From the NCBI GenBank assembly GCA_973895155.1, contig OZ316894.1, positions 26,784,001 through 26,848,000 on the forward strand: a stretch of 64,000 nt of DNA, given 5' to 3'. Source of the stretch: Marsupella aquatica (lineage: Eukaryota; Marchantiophyta). The notes beneath the pieces are model-generated. The model did no database searches, was not told where the DNA came from, and saw only the letters and a program-made list of their open reading frames with translations. A program made the position numbers and the translations under genes. Positions 31,051 to 41,029 of the stretch are shown piece after piece (position 1 is the first letter of the stretch; each line of letters begins with the position of its first letter).

Positions 31051-33398
31051 ATGGAACCCGGGCCGAGGCTGGAAGTAAGGATGCGGGGGGAGAGAACACG
31101 ATTAGGGTTAGGGCGCGCTAAGCGTTGGCGGCTAGGGGTGACCAACAGGAGGGAAGACCTTAGGAGGAGAGGGGTAAGGACCGCTCACGAGGAATAGTGG
31201 CTCATTTGCAAGAACGAACTGGGCAGACGACTATGGGAGGCCAATCGCTGTCAGCTGCTTAGGCAAGCACTTGGGGTGGGAACAGATACCAACGATCGAC
31301 TCAAGGAGGGTATGAGCAACGTCAATCAAACGGCACATTTTTGGGGATGCCTATTCAAACGGGCAGGTGAGTACATCAGGACTTACCAGGACGAGGAATC
31401 GGAGAGAGTAGCTCGAGAACGACAGGAACTCGCTCGGCTCTGGGAACTACAGAAGACGGCTTTCTTAGGAGGAGAACTTATCAAAGCCAAGTTCTTGTGG
31501 ACTCCTACTGCCAATCAGCTTGACGACCTTCTGTTTTGCAAAAACAGAATCGTCGGCATCCGGGAAGCCATCAATCGCTGCAGCGACCTACACTGGGAGT
31601 TGAAGTGTAACACGGACGGGTGGACGAAGGCAACCTTGCTAGGAGAAACATCCACGGCAGCCGAGATGAAGAGGAAAGAAAACAACAACGAAGAGGCCAC
31701 CCCGGCAAAAAGAACGAGGTCGGCGGCACCTAGGAAGCCAGCAGCGCAGCAGAGCGGGACTAGGGGAGAAGCCGAGGAGGAAGAGGTCGATCCCATCAAT
31801 GCCATTCCAACAAACGATGACACCTGGAAAGGCTGGACGGCGACCCTACCGGAGGAAGTGCAATTACACTTTGCACGAGAGGAGGATGCATGCTTTATGG
31901 CCATGCAGACCAAGAAGTACCAAGGCTTCATGGCCAGATCCGGCTTGGAAGCCTTCGTAAGATTACCATGGCTAAAGCCGGAGGTGTCGGACTCAAACTT
32001 ATTAGAATTCGTGGGATCATGGGAACTCGAGACCAATTCCACGAGGGTGTATGGGAAGGATTTCTATCTCACTCCCCGGGTGATTGCCGAGGTGTTTGGC
32101 TTGCCGATAGGTAATAAGACCAAGGTTGATACCAGGAAGACCTTACCTGACAAGGAGTTCCGGTCATTCCCAGGACCATCAACGAAGAATGGCTTCTTCC
32201 GGAACACTTGCACCAACCCGCACATCGGAGAGATGATCGATTTCTTGCGGGTGATCATGCACTGTAACTTGCCAAGGGCAGAGATCGGCAAGGCTCAGGT
32301 CTACCTGGCAGAAAGGCCAGACCCAAGCCGGGATTACAACGGGTACCTCCTCAACCAACTGAAGAAGATCTTGAAGGAGGAACAGCAGGTGATCGGCGTG
32401 GGAAGCGTGTCCTGGCTTGGCTATCACATGCCGCTGTTGTGCCGGTATGCCAGAAGTCAAATCTTTGCCCCAGTGTTTCCCCTATCGGCAAGGGCACCGG
32501 AGGAGGTTCCGGAGCAGAGGCCGGCACCAGAGAAGCCCAACCAACCAGACAATTTGATGATCGAGTAGGTGTTTTGGACAAGGAAAGAAGACGTGCCGAT
32601 GCAGCAACCAGGCATGCAAAGTCTGTTGAACTTACTGGAGAAGGAAAGGAGAACGGTTCCGGCAACGGCAACGGCAAGGATACAGGACGATGCCCCAGAG
32701 GTCGGCTTAAGCTGACTCAGAGGGGAAGATCCCTTTACCGGAGCCAAGGAGAGAAGGAGGCCAGAACACAAGCAGGGAGTGCGGATGTATGTGGGAGCCT
32801 CAAGCCCCGAATCAAAGGCAGAGTAGCCTAAGGCTCCTTTCCGCGAAGAGCAGAAGGAGACGACAGCCTGGAAACCAGAGGAACCAGAGGCCGTTTTCAC
32901 GACTGGACCAGGGGAACAAGGGGAGAAGGCGGGAGTCCAAGTAGTGGAGGAGGCGGGAGAGGACTACAACAATGATAACTCCGGCTATGGGTCGGATCAT
33001 CATGTTCCAGGAGTAAGGACCTGTGGCCGATTTATCCCCACGCTTCCAAGAGTAGTTTGAGGGGACCCCAACCAGCAGAGTAGCCCGAGTCTCCCCCACC
33101 AGAGATTTCTCCCCCGAGCTTTGACGGCATAAAGCAGACGGCACAAGAATTTCAGGAGCGACTTAGGGAAGAAGAGAAAGCAGCCCTGGCTAGGGAGAAG
33201 GATTTACCAAGAGGAGATTGGCCGAAGGACATCAGGCGGCTTGCCGAAAAAAGAAGCAACCCTCTTGCCACCATAGAAGAAATCCGCAAGACGGCTTGGG
33301 AGCAGAGGCCGCGGTGGGTAATGCCGATGACTTCTAGTTACTCCACCTATGCTAAGGATAGAGCCATGGAGTATGGGGAGATGTGTGGGGAACTGGCG
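31051..33398 (+). pseudogene. ORF3 of element D, 5' part (broken)
   Basis: The ATG at 31051 is followed by an in-frame TAG at 31195, at the codon that is the first W of the RRWW motif in copy E. A long open stretch then runs to a TAG at 32566 (CAG in E), covering the HFWGCLF region, PAKRTRSAAP and the whole GLEAFVRLPW-like domain. Further frame changes follow to 33398. It is clearly diverged from E (for example MARSGL for MAGSGL), so D is older than E. Confidence 0.83.
33394..33398. repeat. target-site duplication of element E (TGGCG)
   Basis: TGGCG at 33394-33398 recurs at 38059-38063. Leaving out E restores the D coding sequence (GGGGAACTGGCG joined to CTCAGCATCTTTGG). Confidence 0.95.
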
Positions 33399-33513
33399 TG
33401 TGATGCCTAGACAGGAATCACTCGGCCGGTTAGGTGGGTAAAGCAGGAAGGCACCCTAGGAACACCTTAGTATAGTGACAAAACAAGGAAAATATAAACA
33501 ATTAGGGGCAACC

Positions 33514-36500
33514 ATGGAACCCGGGCAGAGGCCGGAGGTAAGGCTGAGGGTGAAAACCCGATTAGGGTTAGGGCGCGTTAAGCGTCGGCGGCTAGGAAGG
33601 ATCAACGGGAAGAAGGACCGGCAGAGGAGAGGGGTAAGGAGCGCTTGCAGGAGATGGTGGCTCATTTGCGAGCACGAACTAGGCAGACGACTACGGGAGG
33701 CCAACTACTGTCAGCTGCTTAGGCAAGCACTCGGGGAGAGAGTAGATACCGACGATCAACCTAAGGAGGGTATGAGCAACGTCAATCAAGCGGCACATTT
33801 CTGGGGATGCCTGTTCGAACGGGCAACTGAGTACATCAAGACTTACGAGGACGAGGAGTCAGAAAGGGCAGCTCGAGAACGGCAGGAGCTCGCTCGATTG
33901 TGGGAGCTGCAGAAGACGGCTTTCTTAGGAGGCGAACTCATCAAGGACGAGTTCCTGTGGACGCCTACTTCCAATCAACTCGACGATCTTCTGTTTTGCA
34001 AAGACAGCGTCGTCGGCATCCGAGAGGCCATCAAGAACTGCAACGACATACACTGGGAATTAAAGGGTAGCACGGAAAGGTGGACCCGGGCAACGGTGCT
34101 AGGAGAAACCTCCACGACAGCAGAGATGAAGAGGAAGGGAGCCGTCAACGATGAAGCCACCCCGGCAAAAAGAACGAGGTCGGCGGCACCAAAGAAGCCA
34201 GCCGAGCAGCAGAGCAGGAGGCAGGGAGAAGCCGAAGAGGAGGAGGTCGATCCCATCAAGGCCATTCCAACCAGGGATGACACCTGGAAGGGCTGGGCGG
34301 CAACCCTACCGGTGGAGGTGCAACTACATTTTGCACGGGAGGAGGATGCATGCTTTACGGCCATGCAGACCAAGAAGTACCAAGGCTTCATGGCCGGATC
34401 CGGCTTGGAGGCCTTTGTAAGATTACCATGGCTGAAGCCGGAGGTACCGGAGTCAGACCTATTAGAATTCGTGGGGTCATGGGAACCCGAGACCAATTGC
34501 ACGAGGATATATGGGAAGGATTTCTATCTTACTCCCAAGGTGATTGCCGAAGTGTTTGGCTTGCCGATGGGCAATAAGACCAAAGTTGATACCAGGAAGA
34601 CCTTGCCTGACAAGGAGTTCCGGTCGTTCCCCGGGCCATCAACGAAGAATGGCTTCTTCCGGAACACCTGCACCAACCCGCACATAGGAGAGATGATCGA
34701 CTTCTTGCGGGTGACCATGCATTGTAACTTGCCGAGGGCAGAGATCGGCAAGGCACAGGTCTATCTGGCAGAAAGGCCAGACCCAAGCCGGGACTACAAC
34801 GGGTACCTCCTCAACCAATTGAAGAAGATCTTAAAGGAGGAGCAGCAGGTAATCGGCATGGGGAGCGTGTCGCGGCTTGGCTATCACATGCTGCTGTTGT
34901 GCCGGTATGCCAGAGGTCAGACTTTTGCCCCGGTACTTCCCCTGCAGGTAAGGGCACCCGAGGAAGCTCCAACGCCGAGGCCGTTGGCTGAGAAGCCTCA
35001 ACCACCTGTTAGTCCTACGATCGAGCAGGTGTTTAGGCCCAGGAAGGAAGACTTGCCGATGCAGCAACCAGGCATGCAGAGTCTGCTGAAACTACTGGAG
35101 AAAGAAAAGAGATCGGCATCGGCAAAAACAACGGCAACGGCAACAATGCAGGACACTACTACAGAGGTAGGCCTACACCGGCTCACAAGAGAAAACCCCT
35201 TTGCTGGAGACAAGGAGAGAATCAGGCCGGAATCCAAGCCAGGTGTTCGAATGTACGTGGGAACCTCAAGCTCCAAATCTGAGGCAGAATTTCCTGAAGC
35301 TCCTACCAACGAAGAGGAGAGGGAGAAGCCGGACGTCCAAGAGGTAGAGGAGGCAGTGGAGGACTGCAGCCATGATAATTCCGGCTATGGGTCGGACCAT
35401 CACGTTCCAGGAGTAAGGACCTGTGGCCGGTTTGTCCCCACACTTCCAAGGGTAGTGCGAGGGGACCCCAACCAGCAGAGTAGCCCTGAGTCTCCCCCAC
35501 CAGATGTTGCTCCCCCGAGCTTCGACGGCATAAAACAGACGGTGCAGGAATTTCAGGAGCGAATCAAGCAGGAGGAAGAGGCCGCCCTGGCTAAGGAAAA
35601 GGATTTACCAGGAGGAGATTGGCCGGAGGACATCAGGCGGCTAGCCGAAAAAGGAAGCAAACCTCTAGCCACGATTGAAGAGATCCGTAGGACGGCTTGG
35701 GAGCAGAGGCCACGATGGGCGATGCCGATCACTTCTACTTACTCCACCTACGCTAAGAATAGAGCCATGGAGTATGGTGAGATGTGTGGGGAACTTGCGC
35801 TCGGCATCTTTGGAGAGGAGTTGGAGGTAGGACCCTTTTTCCATAGGGAGCAGTTGGAGAAGCACCAATTAGAAGAAGCGGTGGCTTTAGAGAGAAGCAA
35901 GAAGGATGAGGTCATTCGGCGGCTTAGGAGGATGGAAGCCGAGATTGAAGATCTAAGGGCGGCCAAGAAAGCCCAAGATGAACTGCGGATTAAATGACAT
36001 GAGCTGAACATCATGCAGGGGCAGTTGGACGCCGCGCAGGCTGATAATCAGAATATCAAGGATAAACTGACTCAGACGCAGGAAGAGTTGGCCGACACGA
36101 TCAAAGAAAGGGAAAAGTGGAAGCAAGAGCTGAAGAATACAGAGGAGGCCCACATAACAGCCAACAGCCGGGCCATGGCGGAGACCCAAAGAAAGGAATG
36201 GGCGTTGAAAGGGGAGCTCGAGAAAATCCGCGGAGCCCTTGAGCAGAAGGAGGTCGAGTTAGGGAAATCCTATCAAGGGATTATGGCGCTGCAGCAGGAG
36301 CTTGCGTCCCTGACGGCCAGCTTCAAGGCCGACCTAAGGGAGAAGGACGAGATGCTCGAACAGACTTACGCCAAGATGAACCAGATGGAGTCTGTCATCA
36401 TTGCAGAGCTCGACAAGGAGCTAAGAGCAACCCACGAGGAGAAGGCTACCTTGAAGAAGGAATTGGAGGAAGCCCACAGGGAGCAGGAGGAGGCCAAAAA

Positions 36501-37137
36501 CGAGCTGGAGGGGGCACGTAAGGACCTGGATGAAACCCAAGAGGAGTTGGAGGAAATCACGAGGAAGATGGAGAACCTACAGCGGCGGGCCGACAACCAA
36601 ACAGAGCGGCTGAAGAAACAAGCCGCAGTATTTAAATGCTTAGCTGCAGCAGGTCCATCTCCTGTTGGGACAAACCAGTTACCAGGGGTGGTAATTGCCG
36701 AAGGACAAGCCGCGCCACCTGCACCAGTGCCGGAAGTAAGTGGGAAGGGGAAGGGACCAGCTGCCGAGCCACCAATGAAGAAGAAGCGGAAACCTTCAGG
36801 GTCAAGGAGTAATACGACTTCACAGGCCGTGGTGATCAAGGAGGTAGACCCAGCACCGACCCCAGACAGGGTCACGGCTAAGGATCCAACTACCCTAGGG
36901 GAAGGGGAAGCCGAAGCCGTGGGAGTGGCTGAAGCCGAAGCCGTGGGAGTGGCTGAGGCCGAAGCCGTGGGTATTGCCGAGGCCGGTGTCGAGGCTGAAG
37001 CCGAAGGTGGACCCAGTCAGGCCGATGGAGAGTTGACTCGGTCAAGGGCAGGTAATCTGTCAGTAGGCGGGCCAACGGCAGTGGCTGAGGAGGAAGTGTT
37101 GGGGGCGTCCATTGAGGATCCACCACCGGTGTCGTGA
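33514..37137 (+). pseudogene. ORF3 of solo LTR E (one stop in about 1,207 codons)
   Basis: The ATG at 33514 (ACCATGG context, 115 bases into the LTR) opens a frame broken once, by TGA at 35995-35997. The other copies read CGA there, so this is a C-to-T change in a CpG. It ends at TGA 37135-37137. Layout: basic N-terminus (RRRLGRINGKKDRQRRG), HFWGCLFERA helix, PAKRTRSAAPKKP basic linker, a globular region at about 265-470 with GLEAFVRLPW, EFVGSW and EVFGLPMGNKTK, an acidic linker, a long coiled coil at about 770-1040, KKKRKPS near 1088 and EAEAVGV repeats near 1130-1157. I recognise no enzyme motif. Structural, nucleic-acid-binding or envelope-replacement roles are all open. The N-terminal region only faintly recalls plant transposon-associated domains. 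Confidence 0.83.
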
Positions 37138-37788
37138 CGGTGCAAGGGCGCCGTTCCTTTTAGGGAGGGCGGACGTGGAGGGAGGAGGCGTGAGTGGGCA
37201 GGGCGGGCACGGATCTCCACGTTTAGGATTAGGATCAGAACCAGGAGCGGCCCTGACACTTAGCTTAGTGGGATTGCGGTCCCACTGGTAGGAGCAACAC
37301 TTGTGCTCCTGCCTTGCTGTACATAGGTAGATTCGGGCAAGTAGATTACTGTTAAGTAGATTAGGCTTACGATGCAAAGAAGGGCGGATCCACTACCAGG
37401 ATAAGTACCTGGGCAGCGGGGAGCTCAGGGCCTCTTCTTTAGCAAGTTTTTAGTTTGCACCAGCCGGGCTGGGATCAAGTAGTACGAGAAGCTCTCGGTT
37501 AGTCATACAATGACCCTTGTGTATATTCATGTTTCCTCATGCCTAAGAGCTGAATAGAGTTGGCCTCACGGCTTAGTTCGCAGAACTTGTGTATGAGATG
37601 TACTGTTTGTATGGCAAGTGCATGGTATGACTCAGTCAGAATGAGTCATTTTGCTATTTGTGTGTCGCATTAACTTGTGTGAAGAGTGCCCACATCAACA
37701 GAAGGAAGGAAAGTAAGCAGGGGAGTGAGAGTTGGATGTGTCGAGCTGAGAGAGGTCTTAGCGGCTTAACCAAGCCTATTGGGGATCA

Positions 37789-37802
37789 TTCCGGCGGCGG
37801 AA
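37789..37802. promoter_or_regulatory. conserved near-palindrome TTCCGGCGGCGGAA in the LTR
   Basis: The same 14 bases occur near the 3' end of LTRs A (7520-7533), C (10872-10885 and 21775-21788), E (here) and B (28421-28434), in LTR orientation. This is outside ORF3 and conserved between otherwise dissimilar LTR subfamilies, so a protein-binding or RNA-structure role is plausible. Confidence 0.5.
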
Positions 37803-37852
37803 TCCAAACATACCTAACAAGACGGAGGGGAAGACAGGGGAAGACAGGGGAA

Positions 37853-37867
37853 GGCCTATATTAGGCC
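37853..37867 (+). promoter_or_regulatory. candidate LTR TATA element GGCCTATATTAGGCC
   Basis: A TATATT core lies within an inverted repeat GGCCTA/TAGGCC, about 200 bases before the LTR end and after the ORF3 stop. If this is the core promoter, U3 runs from 33399 to about 37890 and contains all of ORF3. Two direct AAGACAGGGG units lie just upstream. No transcript data are available. Confidence 0.4.
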
Positions 37868-38063
37868 GGCTACGTATCTCATGACCCGATGAAGGATCTG
37901 TCCAGTATATGTGTGTAAAATGTTAATAGTAGTAGTAGAAGGTTAGCAGCGTCCCATGCCGCTAAGCCGCGGAAACGGCCTCGCCGAGCACGAAACCTGC
38001 GGGAATCGGCTTGAGCTGGGGGGTTTCTTGGGTTTAGGGAGCCATGGGACGCACCACATGGCG

Positions 38064-39401
38064 CTCAGCATCTTTGGGGAGGAGTTGGAGCAAGGACCCT
38101 TTTTCCAAAGGGAGATGTTGGAAAAGCACCGATTAGAAGAAGCGGTGGCTTTGGAGAGGAGCAAGAAGGACGAGGTTATCCGGCGGCTTAAGGAGAAGGA
38201 AGCCGAGATGGAAATCCTGCAGGTGGCCAAGAAAGCCCAAGATGAACTACGGATTAAGCGGCATGAGCTAAACATCATGCAGGGGCAGTTGGATACCGCT
38301 CAGTCTGACAATCAGATTATCAAAGATAAACTGACTCGGACCCAAGGAGAGTTGGCCGGCGCAGTCAAGGAAAGAGAGAAATGGAAGCGGGAGCTAAGGG
38401 ATGCAGAGGAGGCCCACTTAGCAACCAACAATCGGGCCATGGCGGAGAACCATAGAAAAGAGAGGGCGTTGAAAGGAGAGCTCGAAGATATCCGCGGAGC
38501 CCTTGAGCATAAGGAAGCAGAGTTAAGGAAATCCTATCAAGGGTTTATTGCGCTGCAGTAGGAGCTTGCGTCCCTGACGGCCAGCTTCAAGGCCGACCTG
38601 CGTGAAAAGGACAACCAGCTCGACCAGACTTATGCCAAGATGAATAAAATGGAGTCTGTGGTCGTAGCAGAGCTCGACAAGGAGCTAAGAGCAACCCAGG
38701 AGGAGAGGGCTACCTTAAGGAGGGAATTGGAGGAAGCCAATAAGGAGCTGGAGGAGGCGCGCAAGGACCTGGACGAGACCCAGGAGGAGTTGGAGGAAAT
38801 CACGAGAAAGATGGAGAACCTACAACGGCGGGCCGACAACCAAATAGAGCGGCTGAAGACACAAGCCGCAGTATTTAAATGCTTGGCTTCATCAGGTCCA
38901 ACTCCAATTGGGGGAACCCAATTACCAGGGGTAGTATTGGCCGCAGGACAAGCCAAAACACTCACCCCGGTGCCGAAGGTAGGTGGCAAGGGGAAGGAAC
39001 TGGCTGTCAAAATAGGGAAGAAGAAGAAGCGGAAACCTTCTAGGTCTGGGAGTTATACGGCTTCTCAAGCCGAGGGGACCGAGAGGATAAACCCGACATC
39101 AATCTCCAGCATCAGAACGGCGGTGGATCCACCAGTCCTAGGAAGTGGAGATGGACCGGATCCTCCGCTAGAGCATGTCGGGGAGGCCGTAGCCGTATCG
39201 GAGGCCGTAGCCGTATCGGAGGCCGTAGCCGTATCGGAGGCCGGGACCGATGATGAAGCCAAAGCCGAGGGTGGACCCAGTCATGCCGATGAAGAGTTGA
39301 CTCGGTCAAGGGCAGGTAATCTGTCAGTGGACGGACCAACGGTAGTGGCTGCGGAGGAAACGTTGGGGGCATCCATTGAGAACCAGCCACCGGTGTCGTG
39401 A
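38064..39401 (+). pseudogene. ORF3 of element D, 3' part (broken)
   Basis: This continues D after solo LTR E with the coiled coil (EKHRLEEAVALERSKKDEV). A TAG at about 38560 (CAG in E) interrupts it. It then resumes through LQRRADNQIERLK, KKKKRKPS and a tail in which the repeat unit is EAVAVS (18 bp, about 39183-39240) instead of the 24-bp unit of C and E. It ends at TGA 39399-39401 at the conserved terminus. Confidence 0.82.
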
Positions 39402-39555
39402 CGGTGTAAGGGCGCCGTCCCTTTTAGGGAGGGCGGACGTGGAGGTAGGAGGCGTGAGTGGGCAAGACGGGCGCTGATCTCCAAGTTTAGATTTAGGATC
39501 AGGACCAGGAGACGGCCCTGACACTTAGATTAGTGAGATTTTGGATCCGCGGGTG

Positions 39556-41029
39556 AGGCACTAGAAGGAAATCGGGATTTTATCACTACCTAATTCACTT
39601 GTTTCAGAGTGATAACGGACAATTTACAACTCAATGGTTTGAGTGCACTAATGTCAGTCGCTTTAGACAACTAGTCGTATTGAGCATGAAGTCGTTTATA
39701 ACAAGTACTCAAAATGTATGAGTGGTTTATGTCACCGTCGGTTTCAAACCCAACGGTCTTAAATAACTAGAAAAATAACAGTTATTTAAATTTTGCCCAA
39801 AACAACTACTATGGTGACTTTTTTTGACAAATGATACTTAGACATGTGGCGGTCTCCACAATCATTGGGGGTGACATTTGCCAAAAGTCAATTGTGGTCA
39901 ATGCACCTTGAACCTCAAACAACTTCTTTCATGACTAGAATTCAAGTAGAAACTATATAGCCCTTGCCACTATATGACTAGATTTTGAGTCTTAAAGATA
40001 CTTTGTGTCAAACTTTTAATACTAATTATATGACTAGAAAAATAACAATTATTAAATTTTGCCCAAAACTACTATGGTGACTTTTTTTGACAAATGATAC
40101 CTAAACATGTGGAGGTCTCCACAATCATTGGGGGTGACAATTGCCAAAAGTCAATTATGGTCAATGCACCCTGAACCTCAAATAACTTCTTTCGTGACTA
40201 GAATTCAAGTAGAAACTATATAGCCCTTGCCACTATATGACTAGATTTTGAGTCTTAAAGATACTTTGTGTTAACTTTTAATACTAGTTATATGACTAGA
40301 ATTGAAATCATAATCAAATTACATTTACAACTTGTAGTGTCACTAAATTTAAAGTGATAACATGACATATTAGACACATGTAGTACTTGCAGCTATATAA
40401 CTAAGTTTGATGTAATAAAGATATTATTTTACAATTTAGTTTTTGATATATATCTGAAATTGAAGTAGTAATTGTAAAGCTTTTGTTATTTGTTATATAT
40501 GACTGTATTTACAGACCTATCATTCAGTCCATTATTACTTGCTATATGACTACATCTTAAGTGTTATAGATTGCTACGTTACGACTTTAAAATGGGTGAT
40601 GAACATCATATCTTTAATAACTATAGTTGCAGTAGTATGGCCATGGTCTAGTATTGATCACTTCAATTGTAGTGATTTGGGTGTACTATAGAACTTGAAT
40701 GATAGTACATTGGAATGTCGAATCACTAGATGTAGAGTCATTAGTTTCGAAGTTCTAAACCCTAAATAGCAATAGCAAAAACCTCAAATGTCTCACATAC
40801 ACATTCAAATAAATTTGAGAAATGACACAATCTTAGTAAGTCATCATTTCAAACACCAACAAAATTCCAGAGTGATACACATCTGGGAATCCAAAAACTG
40901 AGAACCATAGTTGCACAATAGTATCCATGCTACCTATATGGGAACCTACATACTTCTTCAATCACATGGATTCTCTATTGCAAGCTCTACTCCTCAATTA
41001 CTAATCCTACTTCCTCATTAACTTCTGCC
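39556..41029. other. AT-rich terminal region of CACTA element X
   Basis: No coding sequence is seen. CACTACCTAATTCAC at about 39576 could be the element end (CACTA on the plus strand, as expected for the 3' side of minus-strand genes). The word TATATGACTAG and close variants recur about seven times between 39970 and 40560, the arrangement expected of CACTA subterminal repeats. Confidence 0.45.
39766..40293. repeat. 267-bp tandem duplication in X
   Basis: Units 39766-40032 and 40033-40293 both run from ACTAGAAAAATAACA through GGTGACTTTTTTTGACAAAT and CAAGTAGAAACTATATAGCC to TATATG. They are almost identical except for small indels. They include the TATATGACTAG words. Confidence 0.9.

Larger units (their letters stand above)
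33399..38058 (+). mobile_element. Element E: solo giant LTR, 4,660 bp
   Basis: A complete LTR from TGTGATGCCTAG (33399) to GCACCACA (38058), flanked by the TGGCG duplication with no internal region. It is nearly identical to the C LTRs in reverse orientation. Solo LTRs normally arise by recombination between the two LTRs of one insertion. It gives the most complete reading of ORF3. Confidence 0.95.
30937..39555 (+). mobile_element. Element D: giant LTR copy on plus strand, split by E, 3' end lost
   Basis: D starts TGTGATGCCTAGCCAGG at 30937 and abuts the minus-strand copy A head to head. It runs to 33398, is interrupted by solo LTR E, resumes at 38064 and fades out at about 39541-39555. About 500 bp of LTR 3' end is missing there, and AT-rich CACTA-type sequence begins. 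The missing remainder of A is not found beyond D, so a deletion or rearrangement followed insertion. Confidence 0.83.

Noticed and set aside
37956-38561. Single ORF starting at 37956 that joins GNGLAEHETCGNR to the coiled coil
   Set aside because: It crosses the right end of solo LTR E at 38058; only the part after 38063 belongs to the ORF3 of element D.
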